Below are positions 48,701 through 56,433 of a stretch of 64,000 bases of DNA, one piece after another. The notes below the pieces were generated by a model. It worked only from the letters and a program-made list of their open reading frames with translations, ran no database searches and was not told the origin of the DNA. The stretch is from assembly GCA_963823075.1 (NCBI GenBank), contig CAWGKE010000001.1, positions 930,001 through 994,000 of the forward strand. Reading direction: 5' to 3'. This DNA comes from UBA4732 sp963823075. Its GTDB lineage: Bacteria; Planctomycetota; Planctomycetia; Gemmatales; Gemmataceae. The position numbers and the translations under genes are program-made. How positions within the stretch are numbered: the stretch's first letter is position 1; every line of letters begins with the position of its first letter.

Positions 48701-48835
48701 CAATACCAGGAGTACTTTGCAGGCTACCCGCGCGATCAGGTGCGGGCCGTGCGAGACGTGCTGATGGACCTGCCCCGGTTGGAGAACTTGCCTGCGAACC
48801 GTGCGACCCGGGCGGCCGTCATGGGAGAAAAATGA
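42752..48835 (+). CDS. Giant membrane-anchored octahaem cytochrome c with coiled-coil segments
   Basis: 2027 residues. One N-terminal TM helix (residues 14-36) with no cleavage site, so it is anchored and faces the periplasm. Eight CxxCH haem sites: CTSCH 261, CTVCH 531, CLKCH 586, CFGCH 620, CLACH 1087, CYGCH 1295, CIGCH 1480, CLNCH 1922. Each of the later sites sits in a cytochrome-c-like unit with downstream Met candidates (for example MPHFYNLSN, MPITHLT, MPKFNMSGEE, MPQNFP). Between them lie long Ala/Lys/Glu/Asp-rich coiled coils (about 65-205, 790-1060, 1740-1890). The gene follows Rieske, b and IV-like genes and overlaps the cupredoxin gene (ATGA 48832-48835). It likely replaces cytochrome c1/f as electron acceptor of the complex. 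Confidence 0.9.
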   Translation: MAATDKPYRKQKTLDIVFAVSSILMLLSVLWMLVADYNREFKAVQRTFRDVESVLNERQMLAQLPNPGDVEAAQKLVADRRQARDDVKAKAKDKEQELTAKRDTATASYREIKADFDSKSSFYNIEVGERDQEGISREVRNERAKRVDARKEELAAIQKKLDDAQKAVDAADAEYQREITDKLTRAENDLSDAEDALKKLTGNFDRFAKQTVQKEWGFGDAFRSMPILDAFESPTKIKQIVLADLPIEYGSFKYVTRYDRCTSCHLAVDRVGCDHRTLTKVSRSENDARESRRAAVKAALNDIIAAVGEGLPKDARDQLAALDKAVDKGDVVTHVEARAPGSPAPTPVTPETTTGKATKVEKDKITVQSAGGKETTFAVPADAVVSIDGAPDKLENVKPDSLVTVVKGDDADPFQVIGGILSKLRDPEAYGPEVVAAVSDPGIQADLVRVKMENEDFREAQSLPKKLETARRLLQERKDKGESLGFEPGDLPSHARTVALTPGQVTQFASHPRLDLFVDSNSPHPMEKFGCTVCHAGQGSATDFQLSAHTPADALQLKDWQGAYHWHETRDWEFPMLSSRFVESSCLKCHYQVMDLVREGNKEEAPKLLRGFNLVRENGCFGCHEIAGIKSGREIGPDLRLEPQPALEWLTPTDQDKAKADPTNPPGTYRKVGPSLRRIAEKTNEEWARRWIQQPRGFRPDTKMPHFYNLSNDSANGPDALPDDQKDFPAVEIHSIAHYLFAESKAHLNGADTYRLTLEGQITELEDRLQYAPLEDKDRKALAEATHKLADLALLSAPRRAPKINTLAASLHEAQDQLLERYPKQADLEQKIAELETKAVTLAAADLAEDGNQDAALAKDVDGLKQGFTKAADRSLELARKYVTGIETKEVAELAEVKAARDKAFLALLAKAAPALQQRVVDRQKAVDELQKTLDAPKKAVADAQDRVKKAADAKKAEEQKGLDKAKKELADATTDLAKKLEQPKKDLARVQNEKKEVDQAKDDETRLATELTALGQVMDRARKDMLSVGTDLEKEALAAPILVKDKDGYRPQIVDEQGEPVRPESIPTPDKGRLAEGRRVFSERGCLACHVHNGVREKGANPGDPPPVSNEAATFAPDLSRVAFKIGPKTGDPKEDATARRLWVVQWVLNPNIYHPRTRMPITHLTVQQACDVADWLLSQEVKADDLADWKDDPLEPKPEALVALARLYLAKAPGMTSAKVDEILPADALASTRRPDERAAGLLEADYAHTAHDADEASLVDTSEGKPDRIRTKDLPDKLKWYIGKKAIGRLGCYGCHDVPGFETAKPVGTTLNDWGKKDPERLAFEDGDAYVRDHYNIVESRYDPANKDRPNPDFHAVAGKEPYEQAFYTALEQHTREGFLHQKLTEPRSYDYHRIRAWDDRLKMPQFRFARSRPRPGESEEAYAARQEREEGEAREAVMTFILGLTAEPIPLKYVNTPSPDRLAEVQGRKVLEKYNCIGCHQVRPGVYDVRPSKETLAALERTYQTYASDAANKDHVFPGHDAWTGLGSPWPDRLTAYGTEKQIQPDKDTGRDVLSLRLIEALHFTNNDGVVRDVPAGMKALLPPEDVIDESPPFGGAFADLLLPYLKEVNSDFGKENEARSVLPPPLIREGERVQPKWLYQFLLDPGMVRPPDRMRLRMPKFNMSGEEAMTLVNYFGAADKLGNPGAGITYPYLTVPQADEKYWRDQNVDYLKRLEAAGPEGKGLNQRVKDLLAKMAASIQPRLDAAKAAKAAPMTSADDKARATTEVAALQASLDRWGYEAKQPDAYWTAATKQAETLRKLAEVREALKTAQGDDKTHKEAEEKDLQGAIDKANADFKSAYVADLKTRLTAAQDALKKAKDDEKAAKQADVDALQADVDRADKEGAVNDAAELLAQWQSPEAYQVDAYRLAAHPAICLNCHNIGALKIQGAKGPDLSLAAERLRPEWTMMWIANPDRMFGYSPTMPQNFPNVESKDQLQYQEYFAGYPRDQVRAVRDVLMDLPRLENLPANRATRAAVMGEK

Positions 48836-49611
48836 CCATGCGATTTCGGTTTTCGGCGCTCGCGCTGTTCGGCGCGGCCGCCTTTCTGACGGCCTCGGCC
48901 CCGGCGCGCTGCGACGACGGCTGGGGCACGATCGAGGGCCAGGTGACGTTCGCCGGCACGGACGACCAGGCCAAGCCCACGCCGGCCAATGTGGACAAAG
49001 ACCAGGCTATTTGTCTCAAGAACGGCCCGATCTACAAGGCCGACTACGTCGTCAACCCCAAGAACAAGGGGGTGCGCTGGGTGGTGGTCTGGCTGGTGGA
49101 CGCCGGCGACTTCAACAAGGCGCTGCCCATCAACCCGGACCTCAAGGACGTCAAGGACAAGGAAGTGGTGCTGGACCAGCCGTGCTGCCAGTTCGTGCCG
49201 CACATCGTCTGCCTGCGCGAGGGCCAGACGCTGGTGGTGAAGAATTCCGGGACGATCACGCACAACACCAAGATCGACTCGCCCGGCGACAACCCGAGCG
49301 TCAACCCGCTGATCCCGGCGGGAACGTCGGTGGCGGTGCCCGGCTGGAAGGCCGACTACAAGCCCTCGACGATCGGCTGCAGCATCCACGGCTGGATGAC
49401 CGGCTACCTCCGCGTGTTCAACCACCCCTACTTCGCCGTCACCGACGAGGACGGGCATTTCAAGATCGAGAAGGCCCCGGCCGGCTCGTACAACATCGTG
49501 GCCTGGCAGGAGTCGGTCGGCTACGTCAACAAGGGCCTCAAGAAGGGTCAGCCGATCGAGATCAAGGCGGACGACGTCACGAAAGTGAACTTCGAGGTCA
49601 AGCCGAAGTAG
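48832..49611 (+). CDS. Exported cupredoxin-like (plastocyanin-type) protein
   Basis: 259 residues. Signal peptide (FSALALFGAAAFLTASAPARC, to about residue 25). A cupredoxin-type domain carries ITHNT near residue 143 and GCSIHGWM near 182: a His plus Cys-x-x-His-x-x-Met set fitting a type 1 copper site. A short carboxypeptidase-regulatory-like tail (TDEDGHFKIEKAPAGSYNI) follows. Start at 48832 overlaps the cytochrome stop; the ATG at 48838 is an alternative. Expected role: periplasmic electron carrier for the adjacent cytochrome complex. Confidence 0.85.
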   Translation: MTMRFRFSALALFGAAAFLTASAPARCDDGWGTIEGQVTFAGTDDQAKPTPANVDKDQAICLKNGPIYKADYVVNPKNKGVRWVVVWLVDAGDFNKALPINPDLKDVKDKEVVLDQPCCQFVPHIVCLREGQTLVVKNSGTITHNTKIDSPGDNPSVNPLIPAGTSVAVPGWKADYKPSTIGCSIHGWMTGYLRVFNHPYFAVTDEDGHFKIEKAPAGSYNIVAWQESVGYVNKGLKKGQPIEIKADDVTKVNFEVKPK

Positions 49612-49630
49612 TCGGGTATTTCGCCTTGGC

Positions 49631-49691
49631 GAGCGGCGCGGCGTCAGCCCGCCGGTGAGGCCGACACCGGCGGGCTGACGCCGCGCCGCTC
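49631..49691. repeat. 27-bp-arm palindrome between the two cupredoxin genes
   Basis: Perfect 27-bp arms (49631-49657 and 49665-49691) with a 7-base loop; each starts GAGCGGCGCGGCGTCAGCCC or ends in its complement. Same family as 21380-21435. Confidence 0.9.
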
Positions 49692-49726
49692 ACCCAATCG
49701 ATATGGCAGTTCAGGAGTTCTTACTC

Positions 49727-50698
49727 ATGCGACGATCCTTCCTGGCCGCCGCCGCTGTCGGCGCGCCGCTGCTCATAAGTTTGGTCCTGATCGGCTGCGG
49801 CCGGCCCGTGGACGAGGCGGACGTCGGCGGCGACGCCGGCGGCGGGTCGGCCGCCGGCCCCACGACGGCGGCGGAATTGAAGCCGCTGCCGGCCAAGCAC
49901 GGCGCCGTCCTCCGCGGCAAGGTGACGATCAAGGGCGCGCCCGACATCGCGATCGAGAATGACGCGCTGAAGGACGAGATGTCGAAGAAGCCCGACCAGT
50001 ATCCGACCTGCTACGACATGGCCACGGACCCTGAGAAGAGCCAGCAGAAATGGGTTCTGGACGGCAAGGGCGGCGTCGGCAACGTCGTCGTCTGGATTCA
50101 GCCGCCGGCGAACACGTACTTCCAGGTCGATCCCAACGACAAGACCTGGCCGGATCGAGTCGAGCTGAAACAACCGCACTGCGCTTTCATTCCGCACGTC
50201 ACGTGGCTGGTGCCGGCGCTGGTGGACCCCAACGACCCCACCAAGACGATCCCGACCGGCCAGCAGTTCTTCGTGTCGAACACGGCGCCCGTGTCGCACA
50301 ACACGACGTGGAGTTCGGAGAACAGCTCCAACAGCTCCCAGCTGGGGACGCTGCCGTCGGGCACGGCGCCGAAGAAGGTCGTGCTGAAGGGCAACAACGC
50401 CCTGGTCCATTTCAGCTGCAACATCCACCCCTGGATGGACGCTTACGTCTGGGTGTTCAACCACCCCTACGCCGACGTCACCAAGCCGGATGGGACGTTT
50501 GAGATCAAGAACGTGCCGGCCGGATCCAAGGTGCGGATCACCGCCTGGCACGAGATGGGACCCAAGGCGTTCGCGCACTACCTGACGCAGAGCAAGAGCA
50601 AGGGCGACGAGATCGAGCTTCAGGAAGGTAAGGAAGGTCAGGAAGGTCACAAAGACGAAACCGTCCACGATTTCACGTTGGAGGTGGACGCGAAGTAG
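49727..50698 (+). CDS. Cupredoxin-like lipoprotein
   Basis: 323 residues from ATG 49727. Lipoprotein signal with lipobox LVLIGC (Cys24), then an Ala/Gly-rich linker. The cupredoxin-type domain has VSHNTTW and HFSCNIHPWM, the same ligand pattern as the preceding gene, and ends with the same DVTKPDGTFEIKNVPAGSKV module. The shared architecture indicates tandem duplication; one copy is soluble and one membrane-tethered. An upstream in-frame ATG at 49703 is less likely because it would displace the lipobox. Confidence 0.85.
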   Translation: MRRSFLAAAAVGAPLLISLVLIGCGRPVDEADVGGDAGGGSAAGPTTAAELKPLPAKHGAVLRGKVTIKGAPDIAIENDALKDEMSKKPDQYPTCYDMATDPEKSQQKWVLDGKGGVGNVVVWIQPPANTYFQVDPNDKTWPDRVELKQPHCAFIPHVTWLVPALVDPNDPTKTIPTGQQFFVSNTAPVSHNTTWSSENSSNSSQLGTLPSGTAPKKVVLKGNNALVHFSCNIHPWMDAYVWVFNHPYADVTKPDGTFEIKNVPAGSKVRITAWHEMGPKAFAHYLTQSKSKGDEIELQEGKEGQEGHKDETVHDFTLEVDAK

Positions 50699-50762
50699 GT
50701 CAGCCGCGACGCGCCAGCGGAACGCTCCGACAATGCGCGCCGCTGGCGCGTCGCGGCTGACC
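50699..50762. terminator. Bidirectional palindrome between convergent genes
   Basis: Perfect 23-bp arms (50699-50721, 50740-50762) beginning GGTCAGCCGCGACGCGCC, in the 70-base gap between the convergent lipoprotein and epimerase genes. It is well placed to end both transcripts, although there is no T-tract. Same repeat family as 31930-31971. Confidence 0.65.
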
Positions 50763-50768
50763 GGGGTT

Positions 50769-51611
50769 TCATTTCTCCGCGAGGCACTCCCGCAACACCC
50801 GCACCCCGTGGGCGATGTCGCGGACGCGCGCCTCCTGATCGCCGACCTCGCGCTCGATGCACAGCGGGCCGCGATAGCCGACCTTCTTCAGCGTCCGCAC
50901 GAACGCCGGAATGTTCACCTGTCCCTGACCGAGCGGGACTTCCGCGCCCCACTGGCCCGGCGTCGTCGGTCGGTTGGCGTCCTTGACGTGAACGCTGCGA
51001 ATGTCGGGGCCGAGGACCTCAACCGCCCGCAGCGGATCGCCCTTGTCGTACAAGAGCATGTTGGCGGGGTCGAAGTTCACTTTCAAGTTGGGGCACTTCA
51101 GCTCATCCAGGGTGCGGCGCAGCAGGTCGGCGCTCTCCTGGCCAGTCTCGAAGGCGACCGTGACGCCCTTGGCCTGGGCCGTCGCGCTGACCTTGCCGAG
51201 CGTGTCAAGGAATGGTTTGCGGTCGGGGTCGCCCGGCTCGGGCAGGAATCCGGCGTGGAGCATGAGGTCGGCGAGGCCGAGGGCGCGCGTGCGGTCCAAG
51301 GCCCAGGCGAAGCGTTCGAGCCGGGCCGGCCGATCGGCGGGGGCGCCGAAGCCGCCGGTGCGCTTGATGGTTTCGGGCGTGGTGTAGTCCTCGCCGGGGA
51401 AGCCGAGCATGGCGCCGGTCAGCTGAAAGCCGGCGGCGCGGGCGACCTCGGGCAGACGGTCGCCCTCCTCCCAATCGGCGTGGTGCGGATCGCCGCACGC
51501 AATCTGCACGACGTTGAGGCCGAGCCGGTCGCACAGTCGGCGCAGCTCCGGGATGCTTTTGACTTGCAGCGACCAGCTGCACACGCCGATCGCCAGCGGT
51601 TCGACGGCCAT
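50769..51611 (-). CDS. Sugar phosphate isomerase/epimerase-like TIM-barrel protein
   Basis: 280 residues from ATG 51611. AP endonuclease 2-type TIM barrel: LAIGVCSWSLQ strand 1, VVQIACGDPHHADW, GVTVAFETGQE with metal Glu near residue 145, LKVNFDPANMLLYDKGDP with the conserved Asp/Asn, DIRSVHVKDANRP, and YRGPLCIEREVG with the last Glu. These are the divalent-metal ligands of xylose isomerase-like epimerases. The frame stays open upstream of 51611, but no coding signal is seen there. Substrate unknown. Confidence 0.88.
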   Translation of the reverse strand: MAVEPLAIGVCSWSLQVKSIPELRRLCDRLGLNVVQIACGDPHHADWEEGDRLPEVARAAGFQLTGAMLGFPGEDYTTPETIKRTGGFGAPADRPARLERFAWALDRTRALGLADLMLHAGFLPEPGDPDRKPFLDTLGKVSATAQAKGVTVAFETGQESADLLRRTLDELKCPNLKVNFDPANMLLYDKGDPLRAVEVLGPDIRSVHVKDANRPTTPGQWGAEVPLGQGQVNIPAFVRTLKKVGYRGPLCIEREVGDQEARVRDIAHGVRVLRECLAEK

Positions 51612-51722
51612 GACGACGCTCCCCGACAGAGGAAAAAGGTAGGGTGGGCGACGCTCGCCGGAACGCGCCCCTCCCCCCATAATAGCCGCACGACGCCCCA
51701 TCGACCCTGGAGAGGACTCCCC

Positions 51723-54153
51723 GTGGCCGACGCGACCCCGACCGCCGCCTCCGCTGAAATCGAAAAGCCGGGCTACTTCTACCTGGGCCAGGAATACGAC
51801 CTGGACAGCAAAGCCGTCGTTCCCCACAAGCCCATTCTGTACGACGTTCGCGACCTGACCACGCACGGCGTCGTCGTCGGCATGACCGGCTCCGGCAAGA
51901 CCGGCCTGTGCATCAGCCTCCTGGAAGAGGCCGCCCTCAACGGCATCCCGTGCATCATGATCGATCCCAAAGGGGACCTCACGAACATCCTCCTGCAATT
52001 TCCGGACCTGGACCCTCGCAAGTTTCAGGAGTGGATCGACGAAGGGGACGCCCGGCAGAAGGGACTCTCGCAGGAGGAATACGCCGGCCAAACGGCCGAC
52101 CGCTGGCGCAAGGGCCTGGCGGAGACGAACCAACCGTTGGAACGCATTGCACGGCTGAAGGAGAAATCGGATTGGCGCATTTACACGCCCGGCAGCGAAT
52201 CCGGACTGCCGCTGTCCATTCTGGGCACGTTCGCGGCCCCCAAGGCCAGCCAGCCCCTGGAGGAAAAGGCGCAAAAGGCGGAGGCGATCGCCAGCGCAGC
52301 TCCTGGGTTTGACCGGCGTGAACGCCGACCCGATCCAATCGCGTGAGCATATTCTCATTTCCAAGATCGTGCTGCACGCCTGGGAAGCGGGCGGCGCCCT
52401 GGACCTGCCGGAGCTGATTCGGCAAATCCAGAAGCCGCCCTTGAGTACCGTCGGCGCGTACAGCCTGGAGACCTTTTTCCCCGCCAAGGACCGGCTGAAA
52501 TTCGCCTCGACGCTCAACAACGTGCTGGCGTCGCCGAGTTTCGAGACGTGGATGAAAGGGGACCCGCTCGACCTGGCGAACATGCTTTACCGGGACGGCC
52601 GGCCGCAACAGCTGATCTTCTACACCGCCCACCTTCCCGACATGGAGCGAATGTTCTTCACGACGCTGCTGCTGGAAGAGGTGCTGAGCTGGGCGAGGAA
52701 ACAGGGAGGAACCACGAACCTGCGCGCCTTGCTCTACTTCGACGAGGTGTACGGCTACCTGCCCCCCACGGCGACTCCGCCGAGCAAGCGGCCGTTGATG
52801 ACCCTGCTGAAGCAAGTCCGGGCCTTCGGCGTCGGCGTGTTGCTGGCCACCCAGAACCCCATCGACCTCGATTACAAGGCGCTGTCCAACGCCGGCACAT
52901 GGTTCGTCGGCCGGTTGCAGACCGAACGGGACAAGGTCCGGCTCATGGACGGACTGGAGAGCGCGGCGGCGGAGCAAGGCAAGGCGGGTGTGCGGGCCTA
53001 TCTGGAGAAAGTGATTTCTTCGCTCGGCAACCGCATCTTCTTAATGCACGATATCCATCGGGAAAAGCCGGAGCTGCTCCAAAGCCGTTGGGCGTTGTCC
53101 TTCCTGCGAGGGCCGATCACGCGAGAGCAGGTTGCCCGGCTGATGGCGCCTCTCAAGACGCCGGCGGCCGTCCCTCTCCCCTTGTGCGCCGCCTGCGGCG
53201 CGGACCTGGGGCCGGACGTGACGGACCACTGCCCGCACTGTGGCAAGTACCCGTGGGCAGTGCCGCAAGCGCACTTGGAAGCCAAGGCCGTCCCTGAAGC
53301 TCTGCCCCGCACCGCGACCGCCGGTGCGGAGGGGGGAACGGCGGCTTCCGAACCGGCCACCGACCACATGCCGCCGGTGCTGCCCGGCGACGTGAAGCAG
53401 TTCCACCTCCCCATCGGGGAACCGCGCCCCAAAGACGCCCAACTTGAGATGTTCCCGTGGGTGCTGGGCGTCGCCAACGTCGTCTACATCCTGGACAAGC
53501 ACGCCGGCACGGAACATACGGAGGCGGTGCATCTGTTGGCCCAGCCGCCGGCGGCCGGCCATCCGACGGCGTGGGAGGCGGCCCGGCCCCTCGCCGGCGC
53601 CGTGCCGGAGGCGGCCGCGCCGCCGGCCGACGCGCACTGGTTCGGCGTACCGGAATCGATGGACACCGGCCGCAAGCTCAAGGCGCTGGAGAAGGCGTTC
53701 GCCGAACATCTCTACGCCACGCACAAGCTGTCGCTGTGGGAGAACCGCACGCTCGGCCTGCTCAGCAGGCCCGGTGAAACGCAGGCGGACTTCCGCAAGC
53801 GCTGCCGCGCCGCCGCCGACGAGCAGAAAAAACAGGCAGTGGAGATGGAAAAAGTCAAGTTTCGGCCGAGATTCGACTCGCTCGGCTTGAACTTGCCGGA
53901 CGAAAAGCCGGGGAAGAAATCGGCGGCGGGGGCGGACGACGACCCGAAGCTGGAGGAGAAGCGGCGAAAGTTGGCGACCGATTACCAGTCGAAGGTGGCG
54001 GAGATCACCGAGAAGTGGAAGCGGGTCGGCGAGGAGGCGGCGGCCATTCAGGTCAAGCCGCGCAAGGCCGACATCCATGTCACGCACTTCGGCCTGGCCT
54101 GGGCGCCGTACTGGCACGTCGGCCCGGCGACGCCGACCCCGGCGTATCGGTGA
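51723..54153 (+). CDS. HerA/DUF853-like P-loop ATPase with zinc ribbon, frameshifted near 52300
   Basis: About 810 codons from GTG 51723. Walker A GMTGSGKTGL (near residue 58), MIDPKGDLTN, Walker B ALLYFDEVYGYLPP (near 340) and the arginine/sensor segment LLATQNPIDLDYKALSNAGT match the HerA-like hexameric ATPase family. The frame changes by +1 at about 52296-52306; restoring a GC dinucleotide joins ASA to QLLGLTGVNADPIQSREHIL. A zinc ribbon CAACGADL...CPHCGK follows the ATPase, then a charged coiled-coil tail. Possible DNA or conjugation-type translocase; the family function is not settled. Confidence 0.85.
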
Positions 54154-54229
54154 ACAAAGCCGCCCCCGTAAGGAAGTGAAGCAACGACCGGCTCCCTCAT
54201 GGTCGCGGCTCGCCGCCTTTGCTCCGAGG

Positions 54230-54790
54230 TCAATAGTCGATCCGGGCGAAGCGCCAGACGGGGACGTGCGGCGGCAGACAGCCGCTGTAGTAGGCCTGAT
54301 CGCCGATCAGTTCCTTCAGCTTCTTCAGGGCTTGGCGCCGCACTGTAACGTAGTAGTAGTCGCAGCGCGTGTCCCGCACCAAATCCCATATCTGATAAAG
54401 CCGATCCGCTTCCATGAGCATTTCGTGCAGTTCCCAGGCGTTGGACAACTCCATGGCCTGGCGGTTGTCCAGGTGCTGCCGGTAAGCCCGGTTGAAGGCC
54501 AACATGTCGTTGACCAGCGATCGGTCGGGGAAGCGCATGCAGTCGTACAGCGGTGGGGCGTCCCACAGGTCGGCGTAGCGGCGCCGCAGCAGCTTCAGGT
54601 CCGAAGGAAAATCCTCGCCGCGCGTGAGAACGTAGCGCACCTCGCGGGAGTCGAGGATTTCCCAGTCCAGCGCCAGTTCGCGCAGGGCCGGTCGCACGGT
54701 GACCAGCGCGTCGAGGGCGTCGGGGGGGTCTGGCGGCTCGGCCGGCGACGACAGCAGAATGGCGGCCAGTGCGTAATTCAGCGGAACCAT
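54230..54790 (-). CDS. Hypothetical 186-residue protein
   Basis: Start ATG 54790 with an AGGAG ribosome binding site a few bases upstream. A short hydrophobic N-terminus (NYALAAILLSS) may be a signal or anchor. The rest is helical with many Arg/Asp/Tyr residues (YADLWDAPPLYDCMRFPDRS; WDLVRDTRCDYYYVTVRRQA). No family recognised. Convergent with the ATPase gene. Confidence 0.65.
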   Translation of the reverse strand: MVPLNYALAAILLSSPAEPPDPPDALDALVTVRPALRELALDWEILDSREVRYVLTRGEDFPSDLKLLRRRYADLWDAPPLYDCMRFPDRSLVNDMLAFNRAYRQHLDNRQAMELSNAWELHEMLMEADRLYQIWDLVRDTRCDYYYVTVRRQALKKLKELIGDQAYYSGCLPPHVPVWRFARIDY

Positions 54791-55592
54791 GGTCGGCGTC
54801 TCCTCGGGGGTCCGCGCGTGCCGTCCGTGGCCGTGCGAAAGGACGCCGCTCCGGCGCCCGGCAGACCTCCCGTCGGGTGGTTTTTGGGATGACAAAGCGG
54901 TCGGCGAGAAGGAGATGGAAGCGAAAAGGGGACGGTCGCCTCGGCGGGGCCGCCGGGAATGGGGGTCGGCGGCTAAAAAATGGTCCCGCATCTCCCTCTG
55001 GTTAAACCTAGGTCACGGCTGCATCCGATGCGTCGGATTTCGGCCCTCCTTGGCCTCTTTTTTCGGCCTTTTCGTCGGCCGCGGGTCAGGCGAAATGAAG
55101 AATTTCGCCGAAAATCTCCGCCTCCTCTAGCCGGGTAGGCGGTCTTTTCATAGCAGCGTTAGAGCAAACCTCGCGCCAAAAATCAATATCGCTTTGGGTA
55201 GTGGACGATCCGAAGTCGCAGCCTTCGCCGACCTTATCGGCGCCTGCTTCCGCAACATTTTGCTGCGCAAGCGCTTGCGTCACTTCTCTGAGTTCCGGTT
55301 GGGAGGCAACCGGTGCAACGCTGCAAACGCCGCGGCAGGCGCAAGGCGAACGGACGTGTGGCAACCTGCTTGCCTGTTGGGCACGCGGCTGTCGGCTCCA
55401 CAGGCAGCGGCGCGGCCCTATGGGCCGCGCCACCCGCCTGGCCGTCAATCACGCGACGGCTTCGCGCCCGCACCGTGTCGCCAATGTCCGGGGGAGTCCA
55501 GGAGATCAATTCTCCCGAACTCCCTCTTCTGGTAATGTGTACCCCGTGCGCCCAAGGAATAATCCCCGAACCCTCAACCCCGTGGTATCAAC
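54791..55592. other. Intergenic region, about 800 bp, possible remnant on minus
   Basis: No confident gene. A minus-strand frame (about 55086-55448) has a protein-like C-terminal part (DIDFWREVCSNAAMKRPPTR near 55110-55190) but no family match and poor upstream sequence, so it could be a remnant or small lineage-specific gene. The promoter for glnB should lie at the right edge. Confidence 0.4.
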
Positions 55593-55946
55593 ATGAAATT
55601 GATCGTAGCCATCATCCGGCCGGAGAAGCTGGAAGCCGTGCAGGCCGCTCTGAACGAAAACGACGTCTACCTGATGACGGTGAGCGACGTGCGCGGCTGC
55701 GGCCGGCAGCGCGGCTTCACGGAAGTGTACCGCGGCTCCGAGTTCGACGTGCGGCTGCTGCCGAAGCTGAAACTGGAGATCGCCGTCAACGATGCGTTCG
55801 TGGAGGCCACGGTCGAGGCGATCGTCCACTCGGCCCGGACGCCGGAAACCGGCCAGATCGGCGACGGCAAAATCTTCGTGCTGCCGCTGGACGACTGCAT
55901 TCGCATCCGCACAGGGGAACGGGGCAGTCCGGCGATTGGTCCGTAA
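55593..55946 (+). CDS. glnB: PII nitrogen-regulatory protein lacking the uridylylation tyrosine
   Basis: 117 residues. Core PII features: MKLIVAIIRPEKLEAV, T-loop RGCGRQRGFTEVYRGSEF, then LLPKLKLEIAV with Lys58, and GQIGDGKIFVLPLDDCIRIRTGE (ATP-binding C loop). By direct alignment with E. coli GlnB, position 51 is Phe (RGSEF) instead of Tyr, so GlnD-type uridylylation cannot occur; ATP/ADP and 2-oxoglutarate sensing should remain. No amtB or glnA is adjacent. A long palindrome follows 3 bases after the stop. Confidence 0.93.
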   Translation: MKLIVAIIRPEKLEAVQAALNENDVYLMTVSDVRGCGRQRGFTEVYRGSEFDVRLLPKLKLEIAVNDAFVEATVEAIVHSARTPETGQIGDGKIFVLPLDDCIRIRTGERGSPAIGP

Positions 55947-55949
55947 GCA

Positions 55950-56025
55950 AACGATGAACGCGGAACGATGAATAATGAATCAAACACTTGCTTGATTCAT
56001 TATTCATCGTTCCGTGTTCATCGTT
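55950..56025. repeat. Long palindrome directly after glnB
   Basis: 34-base arms (55950-55983 and 55992-56025) with one mismatch and an 8-base loop; the arm contains GGAACGATGAATAATGAATC. AT-rich compared with other palindromes here. Probably the glnB terminator and also a dispersed repeat. Confidence 0.85.
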
Positions 56026-56433
56026 CCGACAGTGATTCCCCGGGGGCCGGGCGCGAGGCCCGACCCCCGGTCCGACACAGCTCCACTGCGAAGCCCCCCC
56101 GGAGCGGCCGACCCAGTAACCGCTGGACCCGGGGAGTATGCGCTTCCACCCAGGAGGGCGGGCGGCGCCGGTTTCCCGCAAACCCGGCGCACAGCAGAGC
56201 CTGACTGACTCGGTGTTCGGTGACAATGCCGTCCCGCGGCGTGCGGCCGCGGGTCGGTTGCGACAACGAGGGGGGCATATAGCGAGGGGCCGGTTCTTAT
56301 GCAAGAGCAGTTTGCGGCCGCCGCTCTCCGGATTTGGTTTGCCCCATCCCCGTTGATCTGGTAGGAGTATTGTTACCCCCCACGCCGCCCTCGCCTCCCC
56401 GCCGGTTGGTTTCGCCCACGAGGCCGTCCCGCC
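56026..56433. other. Intergenic region before the DUF1549 gene
   Basis: About 400 bases without a convincing gene; GC-rich. Nothing else was recognised. The promoter for the gene at 56434 is presumably here. Confidence 0.5.

Noticed and set aside
55086..55448. A 120-residue minus-strand gene
   Set aside because: Only its C-terminal part looks protein-like, no family is recognisable and no clear start signal is seen; described only as part of the intergenic region.
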